A DNA stretch of 35,200 nt from Candidatus Parcubacteria bacterium (GTDB taxonomy: Bacteria; Patescibacteriota; Minisyncoccia; Phycocordibacterales; UBA2100), in assembly GCA_003599295.1 (NCBI GenBank), contig QZJK01000015.1, positions 1-35,200 on the forward strand, given 5' to 3'. Of the stretch, positions 1 through 8,559 are shown piece after piece; the first letter of the stretch is position 1, and every line of letters starts with the position of its first letter. Below the pieces are notes generated by a model that saw only the letters and a list, made by a program, of their open reading frames with translations, ran no database searches and was not told the origin of the DNA. Position numbers and translations under genes: made by a program.

Positions 1-1
1 A

Positions 2-1945
2 AGGAACGCGGATGCAGCGAAAGCCATCACGTGGCGCATTACCTCGAATCTCGTCATTGGCATCGTCGTGACCATTATTACCGTTTCCGGCGCCATCTAC
101 TGGATGGCGCGCAGCCAGAACGAGCAGGCGGCGGAAGCTACGCGGACGATGGTCTTGGGAGGCCTTGGCGGGCTTGAGGAGTATATTCAACAATTTGCGA
201 ACGACTACGCGTGGTGGGAGGCAGGATACGACGCGTATATAGCAGGCGACAGGGAATGGGTGGATGAAAACTACGGCTCGGGCATCATCGATACGCAGAT
301 ATCCGACCTCATTTTCATTATCTCAACGACGACCCGAGATATTGATTACGATTGGGCCATCATTGATATCCCGACACCCATCCGGCAAGTCTTCACAAAG
401 GACGTCATCGAGGATATCTTCGCACTCACAGCTGACATGCCGCATGCACACGATGCGGCGCGCTCTGCATACATTCAAGACGGCGACAAGATAGTTCTCA
501 TGGCCGTGAATCGTATTACGCCGGTGTCCAAGGTGCCGGACGTCGACCCCAACAGCCTGCCGCTTCTCGTGCAGGGCATTTATCTGAGCGAAGAGCGATT
601 GACCGAGATGGGCCAACAATTCCTCATTGATGACGTGCGTCTCTACGTGGGAGAACCGACGCTCGACATACTCTCGAATAATTTCCCGCTTATCGAGGAC
701 ATGGACGACCGCACCATCGGAGCACTCGTGTGGACGTCGCCGACCCCTGGATATGCGGTCCTCCGAAGCGCGGCGCTTCCCATCGGCATCGCGCTCGCGC
801 TCTTCTCCATCATCGCCCTCGCAACGGCGTTCCGCGCGCGCAAGATAGCGACCGAGCTCGCATCAGAAAAGGAAAAGATAGAGACGGTGGTCTCGAGCAT
901 CGGAGAAGGGGTGCTTGTCGTCGACGCGGAAGGAAAGATATTCCTATGCAATCAATTTGGGGGGCTCTTGCTCGGGCTCACGCAGGAAGAGATATTAGGC
1001 AAGTCACTCTCGGAAGTGTTCCAGATACCGTCCAAAGGGCGGGGAGAGCAGCCGGCGCTTGCGGCCATACTTGACGTGGTGAACGCGCGGAAAACGATAA
1101 AACTTCCGGAAGTCACGTTCCCGCGCGTTGATGGGAACACCATCGTGCTTTCCGTCGTCGGGACCCCGGTCGAGCTGACCGGCATATTCATCGGCGGCGT
1201 CATTGTGTTCCACGACGTGACCGAACAAAAGATAATAGAGAACGCGAAACAGCAATTCATTTCGATAGCCGCTCACCAGCTCCGGACGCCGCTTTCCGGC
1301 ATCAAGTGGGCTATCAGCTTACTCGTCGACGAAAGCATGGGCGCGATGAGGAACGAACAGAAAGTGCTTCTCTCGAAGAGCTACGAAAGCGTCAATCGCC
1401 TAGTCGAGCTCGTCAACGACCTTCTTAACATCGACAGAATAGAATCCGGCCGCATGGAGTTCTCGTTCGAGCCGACCAATCTCGTCGACCTCCTCCACAC
1501 CATCATCGCCGACGTGACGGCTCCCGCGGAGAGGAAGGATATCAGGATAGAATTCAAGCCGGATGCCGGTTTGCCGGAATTGGAGCTCGACCACGGGAGC
1601 ATTCGCATCGTATTCCAGAACTTGCTCGAAAATGCCATTCACTACACGCCAGAGAAAGGCCAGGTAAGCGTCCGGGCCATCGGGGAGGGGAATGCCGTTC
1701 GCGTCAGCGTCAAAGACACCGGTATAGGGATACCGCACAGCCAGCAAAAGAGCATCTTCGGGCGATTCTTCCGCGCAACGAACGCGGTGCTTCACCAGCC
1801 GGACGGCTCTGGCCTCGGACTCTACATCGTGAAGCAGATAGTTGAACGGCATAAAGGGAAGATATGGTTCGAGAGCGAGGAGAATAAGGGCACGACCTTC
1901 CACGTCGTCTTGCCGACTGACAGGGCGCACTCGGAGCTCGTCTAA
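2..1945 (+). CDS. Membrane sensor histidine kinase (extracellular sensor, TM, PAS, HisKA, HATPase_c); 5'-truncated by the window edge
   Basis: Frame is open to base 2 (RNADAAKAITWRITSNLVIGIVVTIITVSG), so the GTG at 68 lies inside the first TM helix and is unlikely to be the real start. H-box AAHQLRTPLSGIKW; N-box NLLENAIHYTPE; G-box DTGIGIP and GSGLGLYIVKQIVE. Confidence 0.9.
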   Translation, partial: RNADAAKAITWRITSNLVIGIVVTIITVSGAIYWMARSQNEQAAEATRTMVLGGLGGLEEYIQQFANDYAWWEAGYDAYIAGDREWVDENYGSGIIDTQISDLIFIISTTTRDIDYDWAIIDIPTPIRQVFTKDVIEDIFALTADMPHAHDAARSAYIQDGDKIVLMAVNRITPVSKVPDVDPNSLPLLVQGIYLSEERLTEMGQQFLIDDVRLYVGEPTLDILSNNFPLIEDMDDRTIGALVWTSPTPGYAVLRSAALPIGIALALFSIIALATAFRARKIATELASEKEKIETVVSSIGEGVLVVDAEGKIFLCNQFGGLLLGLTQEEILGKSLSEVFQIPSKGRGEQPALAAILDVVNARKTIKLPEVTFPRVDGNTIVLSVVGTPVELTGIFIGGVIVFHDVTEQKIIENAKQQFISIAAHQLRTPLSGIKWAISLLVDESMGAMRNEQKVLLSKSYESVNRLVELVNDLLNIDRIESGRMEFSFEPTNLVDLLHTIIADVTAPAERKDIRIEFKPDAGLPELELDHGSIRIVFQNLLENAIHYTPEKGQVSVRAIGEGNAVRVSVKDTGIGIPHSQQKSIFGRFFRATNAVLHQPDGSGLGLYIVKQIVERHKGKIWFESEENKGTTFHVVLPTDRAHSELV

Positions 1946-1960
1946 CCGTCTTTCATGCGC

Positions 1961-1986
1961 GCCGGCGCGGCCGCGCCGGCTTTTTT
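1961..1986 (+). terminator. Rho-independent terminator after the histidine kinase
   Basis: GCCGGCGCGGCCGCGCCGGC palindrome followed directly by TTTTTT. Confidence 0.88.
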
Positions 1987-1992
1987 CCGAAC

Positions 1993-2021
1993 TTGATTTT
2001 CGCTTTCAATGCTAGTATTGT
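1993..2021 (+). promoter_or_regulatory. Putative sigma70-type promoter of the purL cluster; predicted TSS at or next to the ATG
   Basis: TTGATT (1993-1998), 17 nt, TATTGT (2016-2021), 5 nt, ATG at 2027. Confidence 0.5.
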
Positions 2022-2026
2022 GAGGT

Positions 2027-4969
2027 ATGATACGTCGGATAGCGGTATCCTCGGGTGTTGGGGATGCACGCGCCCGGCACTACCTCGCGAGCCTCAAAGC
2101 CCTCTTTCCCGAAGCCCCGCTGACCGGAGTCGCTACCGTCGCGGCCTACACCGTTGACGCGGAGCTATCCTTAAAAGAACTCGAGTCGGCAGCGGAGCGC
2201 CTCACGAATCCGATAACGGAACAGTATTCGCTCGACGTCCCGAGTCCGGACGCTTTCTCATACTGCATTGAGATCGGCTATCTGCCGGGTGTCACCGATA
2301 ATGTCGGGCACACAGCCAAGGAAACAATCGAGGACGCCATTCATCGGGCATTCGGCGCGGATGAGGGCGTGTATTCGTCCACTTTTCTTTTCCTCGAAGG
2401 CTCGCTCAATGCGGAACACGCCGCAGCGCTCGCCAAAGAACTCCACAACCCGCTCATTGAGCGGGCGACTATTTTTTCGGCCGATGATGCGAAAAAGGGA
2501 TTTCCTTTGAGCGCTCCAAAAGTAATGCTTCGTGCGCAAACGCTTCACGCTGATGAAGTGGACCTCGACGTGCCTGACGATGAATTGGTTCGGATAGGAA
2601 AAGAGGGTATCAAAGGCAAGGACGGCACGCGACGCGGCCCCTTGGCACTCTCGCTCGACGCGATGAAGACCATACGCGGCCATTTCAAGAAGTTGGATAG
2701 AAAGCCCACGGATGTCGAGCTGGAATCGCTCGCGGGGACGTGGTCCGAACATTGCAAGCATACGATTTTCGCCGACCCACTGGATGAAATCGAGGACGGC
2801 ATCTATCGCTGCTACATCAAAGGTGCGACGGAAAAGATACGAAAACAAAAAGGAAAGAAAGATTTCTGCGTTTCCGTGTTCAAGGATAATTCCGGCGCAA
2901 TCAGGCTCGACGACAAGTATCTCATCACGCACAAAGTGGAGACGCATAACGCACCCTCGGCTTTGGACCCTTTTGGAGGTGCGATTACCGCAATCGTCGG
3001 AGTCAACCGGGATTGTCTGGGTTTTGGATTGGGCGCGAAGCCCATCGCCAACGTCTATGGATTTTGTGTTGCCGACCCGCACGACGAGTCGGCGTTCTAT
3101 CGCGACTCCGCAAAAACACAAGAACTGCTCGCGTCTCGGCGCATCCTCGAGGGCGTCGTCGCCGGTGTGAACGCGGGAGGGAACCAGAGCGGCATTCCGA
3201 CGCCGCTCGGATTCGTCGCCGTTGACCAGTCATTCCGGGGGAAGCCTCTCGTTTTCGGCGGCACCATAGGCCTCATCCCCCGAAAAGTGCGGGGGCGCAA
3301 GCTCTATGAAAAGAAAGCGCGGCCGGGCGATTATATCGTCATGCTCGGCGGGCGGGTCGGATTGGATGGCATTCATGGCGCTACATTCTCGTCCGAGGCG
3401 CTTGCGACAGGCTCTCCCGCGACCGCCGTTCAGATAGGCGATCCCATCACGCAGAAAAAATTGTCTGACGCGCTTGTGCGCGAGGCGCGCGATAAGGGAC
3501 TCTACACGAGCATCACCGACAACGGCGCGGGCGGGCTCTCCGGTTCGGTGGGTGAAATGGCGCGAGAGGCGGGCGGATGCCGCGTGGATCTTGAACACGT
3601 GCCGCTCAAGTACGAAGGACTCTCGCCTTGGCAGATATGGCTCTCGGAATCGCAGGAGCGGATGACGCTCGCCGTGCCGAAAAAGAACTGGGCGGCGTTC
3701 AAAAAAATAATGGACCGTTACGGCGTCGAAGCGACGCGCATCGGAGAGTTCACAAAGACAGGAAAGTGCGTCGTCCGATATCAGGGAAACACGGTGATGG
3801 ATCTTTCGCTCGACTTTTTGCACGAGGGACGACCGGTCCTGATGCAGAAAAGCGTGAAGCAAGAAGCAAGAAGCAAGGAAGCGGCACAGATGCCGAACGT
3901 TGATGTGCGGCAAGCAATACTCGATGTGCTCACACGGCCGAGCGTCGGCTCGACCGCGTTCATCGCGGGGCAATACGACCACGAAGTGCAGGGCATGTCG
4001 GTCACGAAGCCGCTTCAAGGTCGCGGCCGCGTGAATGCGGAGTCAGGAGTATTGAAACCGCTTCCCAACTCCAAACGGGGCGTCGTCCTTTCGCAGGGAT
4101 ACTGTCCGTGGTATTCGACACTCGACACCTATGCAATGGCCGCCGCCGCGATAGATACCGCCGTACGGAACGCCGTGTGTGCAGGCGCATCGCGAGACTA
4201 CCTCGCCATCTTGGACAATTTCTGCTGGTCGAGCTCGGAGAAGCCGGAGCGGCTTTGGGAGTTAAAGCAGGCGGCGAAAGCGTGCTACGACATCGCCACT
4301 CGCTATGGGACGCCGTTCATTTCCGGAAAGGACTCCATGCACAACGATTTTCGCGGCTACGATGAGAGCGGAAAAGCGGTCCACATTGCGGCGCTCCCGA
4401 CCCTTCTCGTCTCCGCGATAGGTGTTATTCCGGATGTCGCGCGTGCGATGACGCTCGATTTTAAGGAGGTCGGCGACGCGCTCTACATCGTCGGGGAAAC
4501 GAACGATGAAATGGGCGCTTCGGAATATTTCGAACTGCTCGGCGTGCGTGGCGGACAAGTTCCCGTCGTCGATGCGAGCAAACATGCAAAAGCATATGAT
4601 GCCGTCGCGAAGGCAATTGAAAAAGGCTTCATAGCATCAGCGATAGGAGTCGGCCGCGGCGGTCTCGCCGCGGCACTTGCCAAGTCGGCAGTCGGGGGGC
4701 AACTAGGATTCAACGCCGATCTTTCGAATATCCCTGGAAAAGCACGACGTCCCGACGCCACTCTCTTTTCCGAAAGCCAGGGGCGTATCCTACTATCTGT
4801 ACGAAAGGGAAAGGAAAAAGAGCTCGAGAAACTCTTGAAAGGCGTCCCGTTCGCGCGGGTCGGCGAGGTCGGCAAAGGTGCGTGCGCGATAACAACGGGA
4901 AAAGAGAAATTCGAATACTCCGTATCCGCACTTACCGAAAGCTATCGCTCGTTTTTCAAACAATGGTGA
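2027..4969 (+). CDS. purL: Phosphoribosylformylglycinamidine synthase, PurL with N-terminal PurS-like region (980 aa)
   Basis: Motifs GTWSEHCKHTIF, HKVETHNAPSALDPFGGA, GGNQSGIPTPLG, SVTKPLQGRG, GKDSMHND; about 150 aa PurS-like N-terminus; PurQ is encoded separately downstream. Confidence 0.93.
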   Translation: MIRRIAVSSGVGDARARHYLASLKALFPEAPLTGVATVAAYTVDAELSLKELESAAERLTNPITEQYSLDVPSPDAFSYCIEIGYLPGVTDNVGHTAKETIEDAIHRAFGADEGVYSSTFLFLEGSLNAEHAAALAKELHNPLIERATIFSADDAKKGFPLSAPKVMLRAQTLHADEVDLDVPDDELVRIGKEGIKGKDGTRRGPLALSLDAMKTIRGHFKKLDRKPTDVELESLAGTWSEHCKHTIFADPLDEIEDGIYRCYIKGATEKIRKQKGKKDFCVSVFKDNSGAIRLDDKYLITHKVETHNAPSALDPFGGAITAIVGVNRDCLGFGLGAKPIANVYGFCVADPHDESAFYRDSAKTQELLASRRILEGVVAGVNAGGNQSGIPTPLGFVAVDQSFRGKPLVFGGTIGLIPRKVRGRKLYEKKARPGDYIVMLGGRVGLDGIHGATFSSEALATGSPATAVQIGDPITQKKLSDALVREARDKGLYTSITDNGAGGLSGSVGEMAREAGGCRVDLEHVPLKYEGLSPWQIWLSESQERMTLAVPKKNWAAFKKIMDRYGVEATRIGEFTKTGKCVVRYQGNTVMDLSLDFLHEGRPVLMQKSVKQEARSKEAAQMPNVDVRQAILDVLTRPSVGSTAFIAGQYDHEVQGMSVTKPLQGRGRVNAESGVLKPLPNSKRGVVLSQGYCPWYSTLDTYAMAAAAIDTAVRNAVCAGASRDYLAILDNFCWSSSEKPERLWELKQAAKACYDIATRYGTPFISGKDSMHNDFRGYDESGKAVHIAALPTLLVSAIGVIPDVARAMTLDFKEVGDALYIVGETNDEMGASEYFELLGVRGGQVPVVDASKHAKAYDAVAKAIEKGFIASAIGVGRGGLAAALAKSAVGGQLGFNADLSNIPGKARRPDATLFSESQGRILLSVRKGKEKELEKLLKGVPFARVGEVGKGACAITTGKEKFEYSVSALTESYRSFFKQW

Positions 4970-4970
4970 T

Positions 4971-5780
4971 ATGAACAGAAGTAAGAAGCAAGAAAAAAGA
5001 AGTTCGAAGCGGGCAAAGCCACACGTCATTATTCTTTCCGGATACGGCCTCAATACGGAGGACGAAACGAAGGCCGCATTCGAATCGGTGGGTGCCACGG
5101 CGGACATCGTGCACATCAATGATCTCATCGCTAGACCTACACTCCTCAACAAAGCGAACATACTCGTCGTCGGCGGGGGATTCGCCTACGGTGATCATAC
5201 CGGCGCGGGGAAAGCATACGGCAACCGCCTCAAGGCGCACCTCGGTAAAGACATTTCTAAATTCCTGGAGCGCGACACCCTGATGCTCGGCATCTGCAAC
5301 GGATTTCAAATACTGACAAGCGCAGGTTTTCTTCCCGGGGCTCTCATCGCAAATAACGTACCTCGCTACTCCGCACGCTGGGTTGACCTCAAAGTAAAAG
5401 GGGAGAGCCCGTGGCTACGGGGTATTAACACGATGTCGGTACCCATTGCGCATGGAGAAGGCAAATACTACGCACCGCCGGAGGTTTTGGAGACGCTCGA
5501 GAAGGAGAATGCAATAGCACTTCAGTATATCGATGGGGAAGTCTCACAGCATTTCGGTCTACCTCCAAATCCGAACGGCTCTCTTAAGAACATCGCCGGC
5601 GTCACGTCGCACGGCGGCCGCGTCTTGGGGCTCATGCCGCATCCCGAGCGGGCGGTATTTTTCACCCAACTTCCGCACTGGACCCTGCTTCGCGAAGAGT
5701 ACGTTCGGAGCGGCAAGAAATTTCCCCAGGAGGGGCCGGGTCTCCAGTTGTTTAGAAATGCAGTACAATATTTCGTATGA
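4971..5780 (+). CDS. purQ: Phosphoribosylformylglycinamidine synthase glutaminase subunit PurQ
   Basis: Class I glutamine amidotransferase: VVGGGFAYGDHTGAGKAYG, MLGICNGFQIL nucleophile elbow, GLMPHPERA. Lys/Arg-rich N-terminal extension. Confidence 0.92.
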   Translation: MNRSKKQEKRSSKRAKPHVIILSGYGLNTEDETKAAFESVGATADIVHINDLIARPTLLNKANILVVGGGFAYGDHTGAGKAYGNRLKAHLGKDISKFLERDTLMLGICNGFQILTSAGFLPGALIANNVPRYSARWVDLKVKGESPWLRGINTMSVPIAHGEGKYYAPPEVLETLEKENAIALQYIDGEVSQHFGLPPNPNGSLKNIAGVTSHGGRVLGLMPHPERAVFFTQLPHWTLLREEYVRSGKKFPQEGPGLQLFRNAVQYFV

Positions 5781-6313
5781 CCAACAAACCACAGGTAGGC
5801 ATTCTTATGGGCTCAGATTCTGATCTTTCGGTGATGCAGGAAGCGGCGAAAGTGTTAGAGGAATTCGGCATCGGCTCTGAAGTGCATACGCTTTCCGCGC
5901 ACCGCACTCCCGAGGCGGTCGTCGAGTACGTGACGAAGAGCGAGGCCTCCGGCTACAAGGTATTCATCTGCGGCGCCGGAGGCGCCGCGCACCTTGCCGG
6001 CGTCGTCGCGGCGCACACCGCACTTCCCGTCGTTGGCGTGCCGCTCTTAAGCAGCAAAATGGGGGCCGCAGGCGTTGACGCACTTTTCTCTACGGTACAA
6101 ATGCCGCCGGGCATTCCTGTAGCGACTGTTGGTATCGGAGCGGCTAAGAATGCGGGAATTTTGGCGGCGCAGATCATCGGAGCGGGAGATTCGACGGTCA
6201 AAGCTAAGGTCACGGCATATAAGGAGAAAATGGCAAAAGACATCAAGGCGAAGGACAATGAACTGCAGGAAAAAGGATTTACAAAATATCTGGAGGAGAA
6301 AGGGCTGCTATGA
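5777..6313 (+). CDS. purE: 5-(carboxyamino)imidazole ribonucleotide mutase PurE
   Basis: [58 protein letters not shown] overlap with purQ. Confidence 0.94.
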   Translation: MTNKPQVGILMGSDSDLSVMQEAAKVLEEFGIGSEVHTLSAHRTPEAVVEYVTKSEASGYKVFICGAGGAAHLAGVVAAHTALPVVGVPLLSSKMGAAGVDALFSTVQMPPGIPVATVGIGAAKNAGILAAQIIGAGDSTVKAKVTAYKEKMAKDIKAKDNELQEKGFTKYLEEKGLL

Positions 6314-7425
6314 GTGACAGCGCCTATGCACGAGCGGGAGTAGATTACACGAAGATGGAGCCATTCAAGATGGCGATGATAGAAGCCGGCAAAAAAACCC
6401 TCTCGTTCCCGAATAAGCGCGGCGTATTCATCAACGAAGACGCAGCGCACGCGCACGGCGCGGTTTTCGAATATAGGGGTTCCGAGCCGCACATCTGGTG
6501 CAAGACGCAGGAAGACCTCGGCAACAAGAATTGGATAGCCGAATGGATGTACGAGAAAACCGGGAAGTCCTACTACGAGAATATCGCGATAGACACGGCA
6601 CTCATCGTTGTGAATGACGTCATCGCGCAAGGCGCGCTTCCGGTCGTTTTTACCGACCAGCTTGAAGCAAGCAGCAGTGCCTGGTATGCGGACGAGAAAC
6701 GAGCGAAAGACTTGGCGAGCGGATTCCTGAAGATCTGCGAAGAAGTCGGCATGGCGCTTCCCGCAGGGGAGTCGGCGAGCGTCAGCTACATCGTGAATCC
6801 GAAAGCTCCCGTCAAAGAGATAGCGACGCTTTCCGGCTCGGTCACAGGCATCGTGGTACCCGCGAAGCGGCTCATCACTGGAAAAAAGCTTGCCGCGGGA
6901 GACGTAATTATCGGCGCATCGTCGTCCGGCCTTCACGCGAACGGCATTTCTCTCGTGATACAAAAAGCCCTTGAATTACCGGAGCAATTTCTCACAAAAC
7001 TCCCTAATGGCCATACGCTCGGTGAAGAAGCATTACTACCAACGCGCTCCTATGTGGCGCTCGTCGAGGCTCTTCTTGAAAACGAGATAGACGTGCATGC
7101 ATTCCTTCCTGCGACCGGGGATGGCGTCGGAAAGATCGCGTTCGACAAGCGCCCTTTTACGTATCGCATCAGAAATTGGCCGAACGTGCCAGAGTTGTTC
7201 CGCTACTACGACGACGAATTGAATGTAAGCAGTCAGGATTGTCTCAAAACATTCAATTGGGGCGTCGGCTATTACACGTTCGCCGCGCAAGAAGACGCGG
7301 AACGCATTGTAGAGACCGGCGCAAAAGCCGGCTACGAAATGACGATACTTGGCGTCGTAGAGAAGGGAGAGCGGCAGATCATCTTCGAACCAGCATCGGT
7401 CATCTTGTCACCGCCGGGAGAGTAG
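6310..7425 (+). CDS. purM: Phosphoribosylformylglycinamidine cyclo-ligase (AIR synthase) PurM
   Basis: [66 protein letters not shown] overlap with purE. Confidence 0.9.
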   Translation: MSDSAYARAGVDYTKMEPFKMAMIEAGKKTLSFPNKRGVFINEDAAHAHGAVFEYRGSEPHIWCKTQEDLGNKNWIAEWMYEKTGKSYYENIAIDTALIVVNDVIAQGALPVVFTDQLEASSSAWYADEKRAKDLASGFLKICEEVGMALPAGESASVSYIVNPKAPVKEIATLSGSVTGIVVPAKRLITGKKLAAGDVIIGASSSGLHANGISLVIQKALELPEQFLTKLPNGHTLGEEALLPTRSYVALVEALLENEIDVHAFLPATGDGVGKIAFDKRPFTYRIRNWPNVPELFRYYDDELNVSSQDCLKTFNWGVGYYTFAAQEDAERIVETGAKAGYEMTILGVVEKGERQIIFEPASVILSPPGE

Positions 7426-7437
7426 CGAGGATTCGCA

Positions 7438-7466
7438 TTGACATCTTACAATCATTATCGTATACT
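7438..7466 (+). promoter_or_regulatory. Near-consensus sigma70 promoter of purC; leaderless geometry
   Basis: TTGACA (7438-7443), 17 nt, TATACT (7461-7466), 5 nt (AAAAT), ATG at 7472. Confidence 0.8.
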
Positions 7467-7471
7467 AAAAT

Positions 7472-8407
7472 ATGACGGAAGTGTTAAAGGAAACGAACTT
7501 CACAACTCTTGGGAATAAAAAGGCCGGCAAAGTGCGCGACATATACGAACAGCCGGAGCGCCTCATACTCATCACAACCGACCGGCACTCGTCGTTCGAC
7601 CGCATCATCGCGCATATCCCGCATAAAGGGCAGGTCCTAAATCAGACGAGCGCGTGGTGGTTCGAGCAGACGAAAGACATCGTCCCGAACCATGTGCTTG
7701 CGGTCCCTGACCCGAACGTAACGGTCGGGAAACGGTGCACACTCGTACCCGTCGAAGCGGTGATGCGCGGTTATCTCACCGGCGTTACCGATACCTCTAT
7801 TTGGACACGATACTCAAAAGGCGTTCGCGAATTCGGCGGGATCACACTCCCTGACGGCATGAAGAAGAATCAGAAACTGCCCGAACCCATCTTCGACCCG
7901 ACGACGAAAGAAGAAACGCATGACCGGACGCTGACGCCGGCGGAAATGATAGCAGAGGGTTTCATTACGGCCGAGCGATTCGAGGAATTGAAGAGAACGG
8001 CTCTCGCGCTTTTCAAGCGGGGGCAGGAGCTTGCCGCAACGCGCGGCCTTATTCTCGTCGATACGAAATATGAATTCGGGACGGACGAGAAGGGAAAACT
8101 CGTGCTTATTGATGAGATACACACGCCGGACTCGTCACGCTACTGGAAGCTCGGGAGCTATGAAGAGCGCGTCGCGAAAGGCGAGGAGCCGGAATATTTC
8201 GATAAAGAGTTCCTGCGGCTGTGGTTCAAGGAGCACAGCGACCCGTACAAGGATGCGACACTCCCCGAAGCACCCGCGGAGCTTGTTGCGGAGCTTTCCA
8301 GGCGCTACATTCAAATGTACGAGCTGATAACAGGAAAGACATTCGTCCCGGGAGAGGAGCCGATACTGCCTCGCATGGAACGCAATCTAAAGAGCTATTC
8401 CATATGA
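7472..8407 (+). CDS. purC: Phosphoribosylaminoimidazole-succinocarboxamide synthase (SAICAR synthase)
   Basis: GKVRDIYE, DRHSSFDRIIAHIPHKGQVLNQTSAWWFEQTKDIVPNH, VEAVMRGYLTG, LVDTKYEFG, IDEIHTPDSSRYW. Confidence 0.95.
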   Translation: MTEVLKETNFTTLGNKKAGKVRDIYEQPERLILITTDRHSSFDRIIAHIPHKGQVLNQTSAWWFEQTKDIVPNHVLAVPDPNVTVGKRCTLVPVEAVMRGYLTGVTDTSIWTRYSKGVREFGGITLPDGMKKNQKLPEPIFDPTTKEETHDRTLTPAEMIAEGFITAERFEELKRTALALFKRGQELAATRGLILVDTKYEFGTDEKGKLVLIDEIHTPDSSRYWKLGSYEERVAKGEEPEYFDKEFLRLWFKEHSDPYKDATLPEAPAELVAELSRRYIQMYELITGKTFVPGEEPILPRMERNLKSYSI

Positions 8408-8559
8408 TTCGAAAGGATTTAATTCGACTAAAGCGAGAAAGGGGATATCGTTTTTGCCGTGTCTCGCAGCGCGTCGGCGCGAGAGGCAGCGCTGCCGGAG
8501 CACCGGCAGACAGCGACGGCAAAAATGATATTCTCAACGAGCGACCCTATGCCGCTTGA
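8404..8559 (+). CDS. Small ORF (51 aa) carried by the structured intergenic cassette; function unknown
   Basis: MIRKDLIRLKRERGYRFCRVSQRVGARGSAAGAPADSDGKNDILNERPYAA. ATGA overlap with the purC stop; its stop overlaps the purB start. Homologous in frame to ORFs at 11672-11824 and 30632-30787. Confidence 0.45.
   Translation: MIRKDLIRLKRERGYRFCRVSQRVGARGSAAGAPADSDGKNDILNERPYAA
8451..8525 (+). repeat. Family-1 structured cassette, copy 1 (purC/purB junction)
   Basis: Outer stem TTTTTGCC/GGCAAAAA; hairpin A TCTC-GCA-[GCGC]GTCG[GCGC]-GAGA; hairpin B CGCT-[GCCGG]AGCA[CCGGC]-AGAC-AGCG. Confidence 0.9.

Noticed and set aside
1400-1930. Large antisense ORFs over purL, the kinase and other genes (e.g. 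2258-3121 -, 3230-4018 -, 18562-19500 +)
   Set aside because: Shadow ORFs of GC-rich genes with strong homology on the other strand; their translations show no recognisable domain.
1946-2026. Purine riboswitch upstream of purL
   Set aside because: Between the terminator and the ATG there are only about 40 nt, and the promoter appears to abut the start codon, leaving no leader.
5776-6316. Alternative genetic code (UGA = Gly, as in Absconditabacteria/Gracilibacteria)
   Set aside because: UGA terminates purL, purQ, purC and several other complete genes at the expected lengths.
8451-8525. Interpreting the family-1 cassettes as ordinary rho-independent terminators
   Set aside because: No U-tract after either inner hairpin; all copies lie inside apparent operons; loops rather than stems are conserved.
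8459-8548. N-terminal extension MSRSASAREAALPEHRQTATAK... of the purB ORF
   Set aside because: It is translated from the family-1 repeat. The same frame has a stop in copy 3, and adenylosuccinate lyase homology begins at MPLEQLTAVSSVDGRYRD.
8404-8559. Integron attC site, IS/MITE with transposase, or CRISPR repeat as an explanation of the cassettes
   Set aside because: No integrase, transposase or Cas gene in the window; no RYYYAAC core sites; no regularly spaced array; copies are single and kilobases apart.
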